A stretch of 64,000 nucleotides of DNA from UBA2334 sp964396895 (lineage in GTDB: Bacteria > Pseudomonadota > Gammaproteobacteria > Burkholderiales > Burkholderiaceae_C). The stretch lies in NCBI GenBank assembly GCA_964396895.1, contig CAYNGJ010000003.1:62001-126000 (forward strand), written 5' to 3'. Shown one piece after another: positions 42,675 to 52,024 of this stretch (position 1 is the stretch's first letter; each line of letters begins with the position of its first letter). A program made the translations under genes and the position numbers. The notes below the pieces were generated by a model. That model was given only the letters and a program-made list of their open reading frames with translations, was not told the DNA's origin and searched no databases.

Positions 42675-44215
42675 GGGCTGCTTCGGTCTATGCTGCGCTG
42701 GGCCTGTCCCGCAACCCGTTTCCGCCCACGCCGGATGCTGGGTCGTACTTTTTCACGTCGCAGCTGGAAGAAGAGTTCACGGAAATTGCGCACTGCATCC
42801 AGGCACACAAGGGTTTTGTGCTGCTCACCGGCGAGGTGGGGTTGGGAAAAAGCACCATGGTGCGTCGGCTGCTCGACACCTTGCCCTCAGAAGGGTGCCA
42901 TTCGGCACTGATATTGAACACCTTCTTGCAAGGTGAGGCGCTGCTGGCCACCATTTTGGGTGACTTCGGGTTGACCCCCCAGCCTGGTCTGGAGGCTGGG
43001 CTGGCCCAGCTGAACGCATTTTTGCTTGACAGCTACCAGCAATCCAAAACATGCCTGCTGGTGGTGGACGATGCGCAGAACCTGAGTGTCCAGTCGCTTG
43101 AGCTGATCCGGCTGCTGTGCAACCTCGAGACCGACCAGGAAAAGCTGTTGCAAATCCTGCTGGTGGGGCAGCCGGAGCTGGAGCAGGCGCTGGCTGCGCC
43201 TGAGTTGCGTCAACTCAAAAGCCGCATCGTCAAGCACGCTCGTTTGCGTGGCTTGCACAAAGACGAGCTGAGCCGTTACTTTGATTTCAGGGTGAATGCC
43301 GCTGGCGGGGCTGGGCGGCTGACGCTGCAACCCGCAGCAGCCGATGTGTTGCACAAGGTTACTTCAGGGAATTTGCGTCAATTGCACTTGGTGCTCGACA
43401 GGTGTCTGTACGGCCTGGCGGGCAGTCGGCAGACTGTAGTGGATGTTGAACTGGTGCGCCGGGCCATGGCCGATGTGCCCTCTTTGAGTGCCGATGCGGT
43501 GATCGCCCCGTCGCGGAGCAACGGCGCTGCCCGGGCAGGGCGGGCGTGGATGTTGGCAGGCCTGGCCATGGGTGTGGCTACCGTGGCTGTGGCCGCCTGG
43601 GTGGTTCGTGATGGGAGCGCGCGTGCGCCTTCGTTCACAGCGTCGGTGGTTGTGGCGGCAGCGGCGCCCAGCTCACCCCTGTCTGATGCTGCAACGGCTT
43701 CTGGTGCCACTGCTTCGGTACCCGAAGTGTCAAGTGAGTCGGCTGGGGCCGCGCAAACGTCATCAAACTCTCCGGTGGTGGCAGCAAGCCCAGAAGTGTC
43801 GACTCTCCACCCCGAGCCCGAGGTGGATACCCGTGCTGCGTGTGCGCGGCAACTCGACGGGTTGCCTGTCGAGGGGCAATTGATTGATTTTCAGCGGTTG
43901 TCCCCGGAGCTGGCACAGCGCATCAAACCGTCTTCACGCATGTGTCTGTTCGGAGAGGCGGGGCAGCGCTGGGTGGCATGGGTAGCCAATGGCTCGGTAC
44001 GGCACATCGTGGCTGCGCAGCAGGCCGTGCGAAGTGCCCAGGTGGCACTGAAGAACAGAGGCTTGCTTGAGGGAATCGCCCCCGATGGCCTGCTTGGCCC
44101 ACGCACCAGCGAGGCACTGGCCAGGTTCCAGCAGCAGCATCGCCTGGCACCGACCGGTCAACTTGACGAAATGACATTTTTTTTACTGGAGAACACAGAT
44201 GTTGCAACCCGTTGA
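42671..44215 (+). CDS. ExeA/MshM-like ATPase with C-terminal peptidoglycan-binding domain
   Basis: This 514-residue protein has an N-terminal AAA ATPase (1-275; GLSRNPFPPTPDAGSYF, Walker A LLTGEVGLGKSTMV, Walker B CLLVVDDAQNLS). One TM helix lies near 300-320. A Ser/Ala-rich linker leads to a periplasmic C-terminal peptidoglycan-binding domain (about 455-510; LLEGIAPDGLLGPRTSEALARFQQQ). ExeA/GspA proteins use this layout to open the peptidoglycan for secretin insertion; MshM usually lacks the wall-binding tail. It overlaps both neighbours, the next start lying 17 nt inside it. Confidence 0.85.
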   Translation: MRAASVYAALGLSRNPFPPTPDAGSYFFTSQLEEEFTEIAHCIQAHKGFVLLTGEVGLGKSTMVRRLLDTLPSEGCHSALILNTFLQGEALLATILGDFGLTPQPGLEAGLAQLNAFLLDSYQQSKTCLLVVDDAQNLSVQSLELIRLLCNLETDQEKLLQILLVGQPELEQALAAPELRQLKSRIVKHARLRGLHKDELSRYFDFRVNAAGGAGRLTLQPAAADVLHKVTSGNLRQLHLVLDRCLYGLAGSRQTVVDVELVRRAMADVPSLSADAVIAPSRSNGAARAGRAWMLAGLAMGVATVAVAAWVVRDGSARAPSFTASVVVAAAAPSSPLSDAATASGATASVPEVSSESAGAAQTSSNSPVVAASPEVSTLHPEPEVDTRAACARQLDGLPVEGQLIDFQRLSPELAQRIKPSSRMCLFGEAGQRWVAWVANGSVRHIVAAQQAVRSAQVALKNRGLLEGIAPDGLLGPRTSEALARFQQQHRLAPTGQLDEMTFFLLENTDVATR

Positions 44216-45911
44216 ACAGCGCCAGACGTTGGGTGCAGCGGCATCAGCTCCCATGGTGGACAGGGTCCAGTCATTGGGCGAAAGCCTGATCAGTGCTGGC
44301 ATCGTGGCCCCAGTGGCCATCGATTACGTACTGCAAAAGCAGAAAATTGAAAAGGTGCCCATGGGCAACCTGCTGGTGGAGTTGGGGTTCACCAGTGCCA
44401 AAGAGGTGGCCCGCTATCTGGCGCAACAGCGCAACATTCCGTTTCTGGCTGCGACCCAGCTGCCCGAACCAGAACCTGCCGTGGCTGGCTTGTTCAACCG
44501 GGCGCAATGTCTGAACAACGGTTTTTTGCCTGTGCGCGAATCAGACGGGCTGGTCGACGTGGTGCTGGGCGATGCGCGGCGTGAGGTGGTGGAAGATCTG
44601 GTGCAGCGCAAGCTGGGCAAGGCTTGTCGGTTTTTTCAGGGTGAGTTTGATCAGGTTGCCCAAGCCATTCAGCAGCACTACTACTTTGCTGACAACCCGC
44701 CTGCCAAGTTGATCGAGAGTGAGGTCCGCAAACTGGAGGCTGACATTGACCGTGCCTACAGTCCTGCCCGGCTTTTGGAGCACATGTTGCATCTGGGGGT
44801 GCGCGAGCGCGCCACCGACATTCACTTGGCGCCCACCGCCCGCAGTCGCTCGGTGCTGATGCGTGTCGATGGTGTGTTGCGCCCCATGTTCGCCTTGTCA
44901 CCTGCGCTTGATCGTTTGGTCGTGTATGTCAAACTTCAGGCCGACATGGATGCCAGTGAGCAGCGTTTGCCTCAGGATGGCAGCTTCACCGCCGTGGTGA
45001 TGGAGCAGAACTACACCATTCGGGTGTCTACGCTCATTTCGGAATTCGGCGAGCGCATGGTGCTGCGCATGCTGCCCGAGCGCAGCAGCCTGGACAAGCT
45101 CGCTGACCTGGGCTTCAAATCAAACGACGTGGCAGCAATGGCCAAGTCATTTGCCAGACCGCACGGCCTCATCCTCATCACCGGGCCCACAGGTTCGGGC
45201 AAAAGCACCACCTTGCACGCGGCACTGCGCATGCAACCGCTCATCGAACGCAACGTGCTGACGGTGGAAGATCCTGTCGAATACCGTGTCCCGGTGGCGT
45301 GTCAGACCGAGGTGAACCGCCGCGCCGGATACGAGTTTGCCAATGCCATGCGGCACTTTCTGCGGCACGACCCAGACATCATCCTGGTGGGGGAAATTCG
45401 CGATGGCGAGACGGCGGGTGCCGCACTGGATGCATCGTCCACTGGTCATTTGGTGCTGTCCACCCTGCACGTCGGCAGTATTTTTGGCGTGATGCCCCGG
45501 CTCAAGCTGCTGGGTGTGGATGCCGAAACCATCGCCGAAAACCTGGTGGCTGTCATCAACCAACGCTTGGTGCGTCGCATTTGTCCGCAGTGCCGTACCG
45601 CGCGAGATACCACGCCAGCTGAGCAATCCTGGCTGGGGCAGGTTGAATCGGTTGAGTCACCGAAGGTGTACCACGGCATGGGGTGCCCGCACTGCCGCAA
45701 CACCGGCTATTTCGGGCGCTTGCCCGTTTACGAAATGCTGCTGGTGGACCGTGACCTGGCCGATGCCATCGCATCTGATGCCAGCCGAGCCCAGTTGCGC
45801 GAGCGCGCCCTGGCCGCGGGCATGCGGCCCATTTTGACGTTGGCACGCCAGCGCGTGCTGGACGGAGAAACCACCATGGACGAAATTTTACGTGCCGTGG
45901 GTGAAGACTGA
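44199..45911 (+). CDS. GspE/MshE-type assembly ATPase
   Basis: This 570-residue protein has N-terminal MshEN/GspE_N domains (about 25-150) and a central secretion ATPase. Its motifs are Walker A ITGPTGSGKSTTLHA (about 328-342), Asp box NVLTVEDPVEY, Walker B HDPDIILVGEIRDGETA and His box STGHLVLSTLH. A tetracysteine zinc site (RRICPQC ... GCPHCRNTGY) is characteristic of extension ATPases of type II secretion and type IVa pili. It powers pilin polymerisation. GGAGA lies 7 nt upstream. No PilT-like retraction ATPase occurs in the window. Confidence 0.93.
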   Translation: MLQPVEQRQTLGAAASAPMVDRVQSLGESLISAGIVAPVAIDYVLQKQKIEKVPMGNLLVELGFTSAKEVARYLAQQRNIPFLAATQLPEPEPAVAGLFNRAQCLNNGFLPVRESDGLVDVVLGDARREVVEDLVQRKLGKACRFFQGEFDQVAQAIQQHYYFADNPPAKLIESEVRKLEADIDRAYSPARLLEHMLHLGVRERATDIHLAPTARSRSVLMRVDGVLRPMFALSPALDRLVVYVKLQADMDASEQRLPQDGSFTAVVMEQNYTIRVSTLISEFGERMVLRMLPERSSLDKLADLGFKSNDVAAMAKSFARPHGLILITGPTGSGKSTTLHAALRMQPLIERNVLTVEDPVEYRVPVACQTEVNRRAGYEFANAMRHFLRHDPDIILVGEIRDGETAGAALDASSTGHLVLSTLHVGSIFGVMPRLKLLGVDAETIAENLVAVINQRLVRRICPQCRTARDTTPAEQSWLGQVESVESPKVYHGMGCPHCRNTGYFGRLPVYEMLLVDRDLADAIASDASRAQLRERALAAGMRPILTLARQRVLDGETTMDEILRAVGED

Positions 45912-45931
45912 TCTGCCACATTGACGCTGCC

Positions 45932-47200
45932 ATGGCCAACCTGAACACCTACTACTACCGCGTGCTGCTGCCGCACGGTGCGCTGCGCGTTGGACTGCTG
46001 CGCTTGGCTGTCGAGCGGGACTTGTCTGCCCGTTTGCGGCTTGAAAACGAGACCGATGGCACGGTGGTCAGCTTGTGGCGTTTTCCGCTGTGGCTGGCCG
46101 CAGTCATGGATTTTGTGTTGCGCATCTTCAGGCGGCAAATCCGCAATGAAGATCTGGCCGGTTTTCTGCGTGACATGGGGCTGATGATGACTGCCGGCGT
46201 GCCTGCACTGGAGGCCCTGGGTACGTTGGTTGAAGAAAGTGATCTCAGTGGCAACAAGGCAGTGAGCCAGGTGGCACGTCACATGACGGATGATTTGAAT
46301 GCAGGTGTGGGTATGACCGAGGCCTTCAGTCGCCACCCCAACGTGTTCCCTGAAACGGTGCGCAACCTGATTTCCATTGGCGACCAGACAGGCACCGTGG
46401 ACCGCATGCTCAAAGAAAGCGCCGAGCACGTCGAGCGCTTGATGAACATCAAGCGCGACATCAAAACCGCACTCATCTATCCGGCCTTTGTGTTTGCCAC
46501 CATCTTTGGGGTGGCCGCGTTCTGGATTTACTACGTGGTGCCCAGTATGGCGCGCCTGTTCAAGCAACTTCAGGCCAAGTTGCCGCCGCTGACCGAGTGG
46601 CTGGTCGCGTTTGCCGACACGCTGACCACGCATCTGCCGTGGGTGGTGCTGATCACGGTGGTCCTGATGGTGCTGTTTGTGGTGACATTCAACCGGTCCG
46701 AGCGATTCCAGTTGATCACTTACAACGTGCTGCACCGCACACCCATTGCGCGCACGCTGCTGGTGTCGTCTGGCATGGCCCACATGACCGAGCATCTGGC
46801 CATTCTGGTGCGTGCGGGGGTGGACATGGTCACCAGCCTGACCACCCTGGCCCGTGCCACCAAAAACCGCTACTACCGGACCCGCCTGCAGCAGGTGACC
46901 GAGGCGGTCAGCCGGGGCGAGTCGGTGTCGTCATCCATGCGAAGGGCAGGGGGGTTTCCGGCCATGGCGGTACGCATGATCGCTGTCGGAGAGGAGTCGG
47001 GCAGCCTGGACAACCAATTGACTCACCTGGCTGACGAGTACCGCAAGCGGCTGGAAGTGCTGGTCAGGTCCCTCGCTGAAATCCTCAAGCCAGTCATCAT
47101 TTTGATAGCGGGTGGTTTGTTCCTGTTCCTGATCGTGGCGTTGCTGTTGCCTATTTACGATCTGGTGCGGCAGTCTGTCAGCCAGAGCATGGGGTCCTAG
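45932..47200 (+). CDS. GspF/MshG-type inner-membrane platform protein
   Basis: This 422-residue protein has two repeated T2SSF domains (LAGFLRDMGLMMTAGVPALEALGTL... and LAILVRAGVDMVTSLTTLARATKN...). Membrane segments are near 185-205, 230-255 and 385-410. It sits under the pilin fibre and transmits ATPase motion. A third hydrophobic region near residue 50 (LWRFPLWLAAVMDFVLRIF) is less certain. It follows the ATPase gene by 20 nt and precedes the pseudopilin block by 1 nt. Confidence 0.92.
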   Translation: MANLNTYYYRVLLPHGALRVGLLRLAVERDLSARLRLENETDGTVVSLWRFPLWLAAVMDFVLRIFRRQIRNEDLAGFLRDMGLMMTAGVPALEALGTLVEESDLSGNKAVSQVARHMTDDLNAGVGMTEAFSRHPNVFPETVRNLISIGDQTGTVDRMLKESAEHVERLMNIKRDIKTALIYPAFVFATIFGVAAFWIYYVVPSMARLFKQLQAKLPPLTEWLVAFADTLTTHLPWVVLITVVLMVLFVVTFNRSERFQLITYNVLHRTPIARTLLVSSGMAHMTEHLAILVRAGVDMVTSLTTLARATKNRYYRTRLQQVTEAVSRGESVSSSMRRAGGFPAMAVRMIAVGEESGSLDNQLTHLADEYRKRLEVLVRSLAEILKPVIILIAGGLFLFLIVALLLPIYDLVRQSVSQSMGS

Positions 47201-47201
47201 C

Positions 47202-49673
47202 ATGCGCGGCTGGCACCTGTTCACCACGCCTCCCGTGTCAAAGCTGCGCCAGCGCGGCTTTGGCCTGCTGGAGGCCGGCCTGTTGCTGTTGCTGGTGGGC
47301 GGTGCGGTCATGGCAGGGTTTGTGGGCCTGAAAGCCCGGCAAGCCAGCGAAGAGGCAGACCTGGCTCGAACGCTGATGCAGCAGGCCGACGAGAGGGTGC
47401 TGGCCTTTGCTGCCATCAACGACCGCTTGCCCTGCCCCGACACCACGAACGATGGTCTTGAGGATCGGGCAGGGGGTGTGTGTGCAGCCCAAAAAGGCCG
47501 TTTGCCGGTCAAAACGCTCGGCCTGGACGGCGCAGGGGCAGAGCGTGGCGCGGGGCGTCTGCTCTATGTGGTGCAGAGCAATGCCGACATCAATCTGGCC
47601 AACCTGGCCGACACCTACCGCCCCATTGCGTTCAATACCGCGGGTTCGCCGCCGCGCAGCTACAACGCAACACGCAGCTATTCAAGTGGCACGGTGCTGT
47701 CTACTGCTGATCTGTGCTTCGCCACCAATGCGGCCCGCAGTATGCCAGTGGCTGCAGCGCATGCCCAATCGGGGGGAGTCGGCCTGGCCTATGCGTTGGT
47801 GCATCCGGGGCAACGGGATGCTGACGGGGTGGCAGGCAGCGCTGGTTTCGATGGCTTGAATGCGCCTGCGGCGTCGGCCGTGGCTGTGGAGCTGCCGTCA
47901 AAGACCACCAGCCTGGGCGCTTATGACGACATCGTGCAGGTGCGCAGCTACGCCGGATTGGCTCGTGCGCTGGATTGCGACCGCATCCTGGATTCGCTCA
48001 ACCACCTGTCGCTGGCCACCGAGGTTGTGGAGGAGGTGAGCGAACAGAAAACGTCAACCCGCAACTCGGCCATCATTGCCTCGACCATCAACGGCGTGAA
48101 GTCGGGTGTGGCAGCGCTGAAAGTAGGTCTTGCCACCAAGGGGTTGGTCAAAGCAGGTGTTCAGTTGGGTGCGGCCATTACAGCCTTGTCGGCGGCCATT
48201 GCCAGCTGCATTGTGTTGGTGGGCTGCGCGTTGATTCCCACCATGGCCGCCGCCGTGGCGGTGTCGATTGCTTCGGTCGCCGCATTCGTGGCAACGATTG
48301 CTCTGGCCACAGCCTCATTGGCTTCGTCGCTTGTAGCCACCGGTTTGTCCATTTCGGTTGCGGTGCAGGCGGGAGCAGAAGTCAACAGCAGTTTCAATTT
48401 GAGCAACGTGACCGCAGATGCACAAACGGCTTACAACAATGCGGTGACGCGCAAAAACACGGCACAAACCAATTACAACAACTTGCTTGCACAGTTCAAC
48501 GCAACGGTGGCGCCTGCTCGTAATGCAGCCATGACGGCCATTGAGAATAAAGTTTCTGGCTTTGCCAATTACGTCAACGGACTCAATAACTGCAATCCAG
48601 CTGTGTACACCGGCGACACCAATTGTTCGCCTGTATTGAGCTTGGCAACGTACCAGGCCAGAATCAATGCGGTCAGGGACACGGGTGCTGAAGTGGCCCG
48701 CACGGATTTGATCTACAGGGACGCTGATGCCGCCTACTTGCGGTCGCTCAATGCTGCAAACAATCCAGCCACGAATGCGCCAGCCAATTCTCCACTGCCT
48801 GCTGGTGCCAGGGCTGAATTGGTCAATCAACTCAACGCAGCGCGTGCTGCCAATGATGCAGAAAAAATAGCTGGTTTGGAAAAGGCCATTGAGTATTTTG
48901 ATTCGATGGCAAGTGGTCAAGCCACCACCACAGATGATCAACGGGTGACGAACCTTGCTGCGCGCATCAATCAGCTCCAGTCCCAAATTGATCAATACAC
49001 CGCTCAAATCAATGCGTTGACTGTGCAGATCGGCGGCAACACCTGCTCGCCGTTGCCCACCACAGAGCCTTTGCGGCAAAACTGCGTTGACCGCAGCGTT
49101 TTGCAAGAGCAGCGCAGCAAGGCGCAGTCTTTGCAAGCCGGTTTGCAAGATCAATTGAACCAATTGGGATTGACTCCCGCTTTGGCGCTGACGTTGCGGA
49201 ACACGGCACAGACCAACCTGACTAATGCCACTTCAAATTACAACGCAGCCGTCAATGCACTCAACAACGGATTGGGGGCTATGGCCTACACGGTTTGCGT
49301 GCGCAAAGATAAAGATGGCAACGTCACCAGTGTGGCTGCCAATGTCAAGAGCACAGTTTGCACCGTCTACCAGTACAACGCCATCGCGTCAGACCTGGAC
49401 ATTATTCAATGGAAAGGAATTTTCATTCCAACAGGCGTGGTGAAAGAGTTCACAGTCAAAGTGAGTGATCTGTACAACACGCAGTACGACTACGTGACCC
49501 GGGAAAGAGAGCTTACTGAAGCTCTGGCAGCACTGACCAAGGCCCAGCAGGACGAGGTCGATGCCTTGTCCACACTGAACGCCCTGAGTGGCGTGGGGGC
49601 GGGGGGTATTCAAGTGTGGAGTGGCGCGCTCGATATTCTGGAGCGCGCTGACAAGAAGGGGGTTGTCAAATGA
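47202..49673 (+). CDS. Giant pseudopilin-like protein with hydrophobic helical module
   Basis: This 823-residue protein has a prepilin-like N-terminus (RQRG then FGLLEAGLLLLLVGGAVMAGF, Glu5). The shared LPCPDTTNDGLED loop and LPVKTLGLDG follow, then a pilin-like head to about 245 ending in YDDIVQVRSYAGLARALDC. The remainder is atypical. Residues about 315-390 are an almost uninterrupted hydrophobic Ala/Val/Ile stretch. Next come about 330 residues of Asn/Gln/Ala-rich predicted helices and coiled coil with four Cys. Function unknown. The helices-plus-hydrophobic-hairpin composition recalls alpha-helical pore-forming proteins, but I see no homology I can name. Confidence 0.75.
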   Translation: MRGWHLFTTPPVSKLRQRGFGLLEAGLLLLLVGGAVMAGFVGLKARQASEEADLARTLMQQADERVLAFAAINDRLPCPDTTNDGLEDRAGGVCAAQKGRLPVKTLGLDGAGAERGAGRLLYVVQSNADINLANLADTYRPIAFNTAGSPPRSYNATRSYSSGTVLSTADLCFATNAARSMPVAAAHAQSGGVGLAYALVHPGQRDADGVAGSAGFDGLNAPAASAVAVELPSKTTSLGAYDDIVQVRSYAGLARALDCDRILDSLNHLSLATEVVEEVSEQKTSTRNSAIIASTINGVKSGVAALKVGLATKGLVKAGVQLGAAITALSAAIASCIVLVGCALIPTMAAAVAVSIASVAAFVATIALATASLASSLVATGLSISVAVQAGAEVNSSFNLSNVTADAQTAYNNAVTRKNTAQTNYNNLLAQFNATVAPARNAAMTAIENKVSGFANYVNGLNNCNPAVYTGDTNCSPVLSLATYQARINAVRDTGAEVARTDLIYRDADAAYLRSLNAANNPATNAPANSPLPAGARAELVNQLNAARAANDAEKIAGLEKAIEYFDSMASGQATTTDDQRVTNLAARINQLQSQIDQYTAQINALTVQIGGNTCSPLPTTEPLRQNCVDRSVLQEQRSKAQSLQAGLQDQLNQLGLTPALALTLRNTAQTNLTNATSNYNAAVNALNNGLGAMAYTVCVRKDKDGNVTSVAANVKSTVCTVYQYNAIASDLDIIQWKGIFIPTGVVKEFTVKVSDLYNTQYDYVTRERELTEALAALTKAQQDEVDALSTLNALSGVGAGGIQVWSGALDILERADKKGVVK

Positions 49674-50794
49674 GGCGAATGCGCAGCAATGCCTTGGCGC
49701 AGCGGGGGGTTTCGCTCATTGAAATGTCGGTGGGCATGGCGGCCAGTGCACTCATTGGTTTGGCCGTTTGGGGGCTGTACCCCAAAGCAAAACAAGTTGC
49801 TGCTGGCGACGCTGCATTGCTGACGGCTCTGCAAGCGCAGGCTGCGTTGGATGGGTTCATCCAGCGGCAGTTCCGGTTGCCCTGTCCAGACACCGATGGG
49901 GATGGCCGGGAGAATTGCACCACGCCCAGTGCCGTGGGCTCGCTGCCCTGGCGTGACTTGGGGCTGAGTGCCGATGCTGCAGTGTTGCGCTATGGCGTCA
50001 ATAGTGTGTCGCTGTTGATTGCAGGGACATCCTATGTTCCCAACTTGCCGTTGGCTCCGCTGGGGCCAACCGGCAATGTGCTGGTGGCTTACGATGCCCT
50101 CGCCAACCTGAACGGGCTGGATTTGTGTCAGCAATTGCGCCAACTGGCGGCGGGCGGTGGCGGACAAACTGCTGGGGGTGTGCCTTATGCCTACGCACTG
50201 GTGCACCCCGGTGCCAACAGGGTGTTTGATGGTACCAATGGCACAGCCTCGTTTGCATTGCCGGGCCAGCCGCACCAGGCAGACCCTGTGTACGACGACT
50301 CGGTATGGGCCGTTGGAGTGGCTGAGCTGTCGGGTACTCTGAATTGCCCACAACGTCTGGCGGATGCGCAGGTGGCGGCACGCTCAGCCTATGCCAGTTA
50401 TGACATCTGGCGCAATGCCGAGCAGTTTTATGCTTTTCGATCGTTTGCACACCAAGTGCGGCAAACCAATGTGGTGTATGCAGGCGTCAATGTCGCCATT
50501 GCCACTTTGGACATCATCAATGCAGTGGCGACAGGTGTCACGGCCGCTGCGATCACTGCAGCCTTGCCGGAAGCAAGCATTGCTACCGACATCATCGCTC
50601 TTGGGCTCGCCACCACAGCTGCGGTTGCTGCCACGGGAGCTGCAGGGTACTCCTTGGTCACGGCCATCATTGCTGAAATCAAAGCCAATGAGCAAAAACA
50701 AGCCGCACAGACAGAGCTCAATCGAGCGGCTGCTGCGTACTTGCTTGGGTATTCCGATGCAGTGACGGCCGACCAAAAGGGGTTGCGACCATGA
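49670..50794 (+). CDS. Pseudopilin with C-terminal hydrophobic helical module (374 aa)
   Basis: The prepilin-like N-terminus reads ALAQRG then VSLIEMSVGMAASALIGLAVW with Glu5. The head contains LPCPDTDGDGRENC and LPWRDLGLS, and the conserved AYALVHPG and YDDSVWAVGVAELSGTLNC segments. A C-terminal module (about 240-350) of helices includes the hydrophobic run ATGVTAAAITAALPEASIAT and LATTAAVAATGAAGYSLVTA. It overlaps both neighbours by ATGA, so the three large pseudopilins are made together. A minor tip pseudopilin or a secreted cargo are both possible. Confidence 0.75.
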   Translation: MRRMRSNALAQRGVSLIEMSVGMAASALIGLAVWGLYPKAKQVAAGDAALLTALQAQAALDGFIQRQFRLPCPDTDGDGRENCTTPSAVGSLPWRDLGLSADAAVLRYGVNSVSLLIAGTSYVPNLPLAPLGPTGNVLVAYDALANLNGLDLCQQLRQLAAGGGGQTAGGVPYAYALVHPGANRVFDGTNGTASFALPGQPHQADPVYDDSVWAVGVAELSGTLNCPQRLADAQVAARSAYASYDIWRNAEQFYAFRSFAHQVRQTNVVYAGVNVAIATLDIINAVATGVTAAAITAALPEASIATDIIALGLATTAAVAATGAAGYSLVTAIIAEIKANEQKQAAQTELNRAAAAYLLGYSDAVTADQKGLRP

Positions 50795-52014
50795 ACTCAC
50801 GGTATGTTTGTCGTGCGCGGTACTGGTACACGACACAGAGAGGCTTTTCTCTTGTCGAAATGGGGGTGGCCTTGGTTGTGCTGGGGCTGCTCGTCACCAC
50901 CGCGTTCACGTTCTGGCGGCTCAATGCGCAGCAAACTGTGGTGCGCGCTGAGCGTCATGCGGCGCATGATGCTCAAACAGCGTTGCTGGCTTACGCCCAG
51001 GCTCACGCCAGGCTACCGTGCCCGGACACCAACGGCAATGGACTGGAAGGCGGTGCATCCGGTTGTGTGGCAACCGACGTGGTCGGTGCCTTTCCCTGGC
51101 GCACTATGGGCGTGTTCGCGCCAGCGGTTCGTAACATGCGTTACGGTGTGTACCGGGCGCCAGATGCTGCTGCAGCTCAAAATGACGTGGATCTGGCGGT
51201 TGCCAAGGACCGTTACCGTCCGCTGGTGGTCACAGGCGCGCCACCTGCGGGTAGCGAGGTGCTGCTGGGCAACACTAACCTGCTGGATTTTTGCTTTGCT
51301 TTGCAAACAGGTGGTCGCGACATTGCGGTGCATGCAGACCGACTGAGGGTAGCCAGCGACGCGGCGGGTACCAACGTCCGTCACATGGCATTTGTGCTGG
51401 CGGCGCCAGGTTTGCTGGACGCAGATGGCAACGGCAGCAAATTGGATGGACTCAATGCCGCAGCCACTGCGGCGAATCCACTTTTCGACCATGGGGCACG
51501 TCCTCTCAGCGAAAGCTACGACGACCAGGTACTTGCGCAGGGTTTTGACACTTTGTTTGCTGAATTGGGGTGTGGCAAGGCGTTAGGGGCAATGGGCCAT
51601 GCACACTTCAATGCGGCGGCGGCCTCGCGTTTCATGGAGCAAGCCTTCATTGATTACAAGCGGCAGTTGAAGTTGCTGTCCGATGCAGCGGGTGCCAGCG
51701 TGGCATCTGCCACGGCCGGCACATTGATGGCCAGCTCGGGGTTGGCCAAGGCGATCGCCGCATCCCTTAACGTGACTTCGGTTATTTTGGTTTCACAAGG
51801 CTCGTTGTCGGCCATTGCCGCGGCGGCCGTTGCCGCGATCATTGCGAACACGGCTGCAACGGTCACCTCGGTAGCTTCGTTGGCCACGGCCATTGCCTTC
51901 AAGGTAGAGGCCGATGGCCGTGAAACTGCATTTGCGCCCATGGTTGGCGAAATGGCGACCATTGCAGCATCGGTGGATGGCAATGCCCGTGCTGCCGATG
52001 CCGCTGGCTATTGA
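50791..52014 (+). CDS. Pseudopilin with C-terminal hydrophobic helical module (407 aa)
   Basis: The prepilin-like N-terminus reads YTTQRG then FSLVEMGVALVVLGLLVTTAF with Glu5. LPCPDTNGNGLEGGASGC and FPWRTMGV follow, as do MAFVLAAPGLLDADGNG and YDDQVLAQGFDTLFAELGC. The C-terminal module (about 265-400) contains ASLNVTSVILVSQGSLSAIA and further Ala/Ile/Val-rich helices. It is clearly a relative of the two preceding gene products. Its stop is 10 nt before the last pilin gene. Confidence 0.75.
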   Translation: MNSRYVCRARYWYTTQRGFSLVEMGVALVVLGLLVTTAFTFWRLNAQQTVVRAERHAAHDAQTALLAYAQAHARLPCPDTNGNGLEGGASGCVATDVVGAFPWRTMGVFAPAVRNMRYGVYRAPDAAAAQNDVDLAVAKDRYRPLVVTGAPPAGSEVLLGNTNLLDFCFALQTGGRDIAVHADRLRVASDAAGTNVRHMAFVLAAPGLLDADGNGSKLDGLNAAATAANPLFDHGARPLSESYDDQVLAQGFDTLFAELGCGKALGAMGHAHFNAAAASRFMEQAFIDYKRQLKLLSDAAGASVASATAGTLMASSGLAKAIAASLNVTSVILVSQGSLSAIAAAAVAAIIANTAATVTSVASLATAIAFKVEADGRETAFAPMVGEMATIAASVDGNARAADAAGY

Positions 52015-52024
52015 AAGACTGAAT

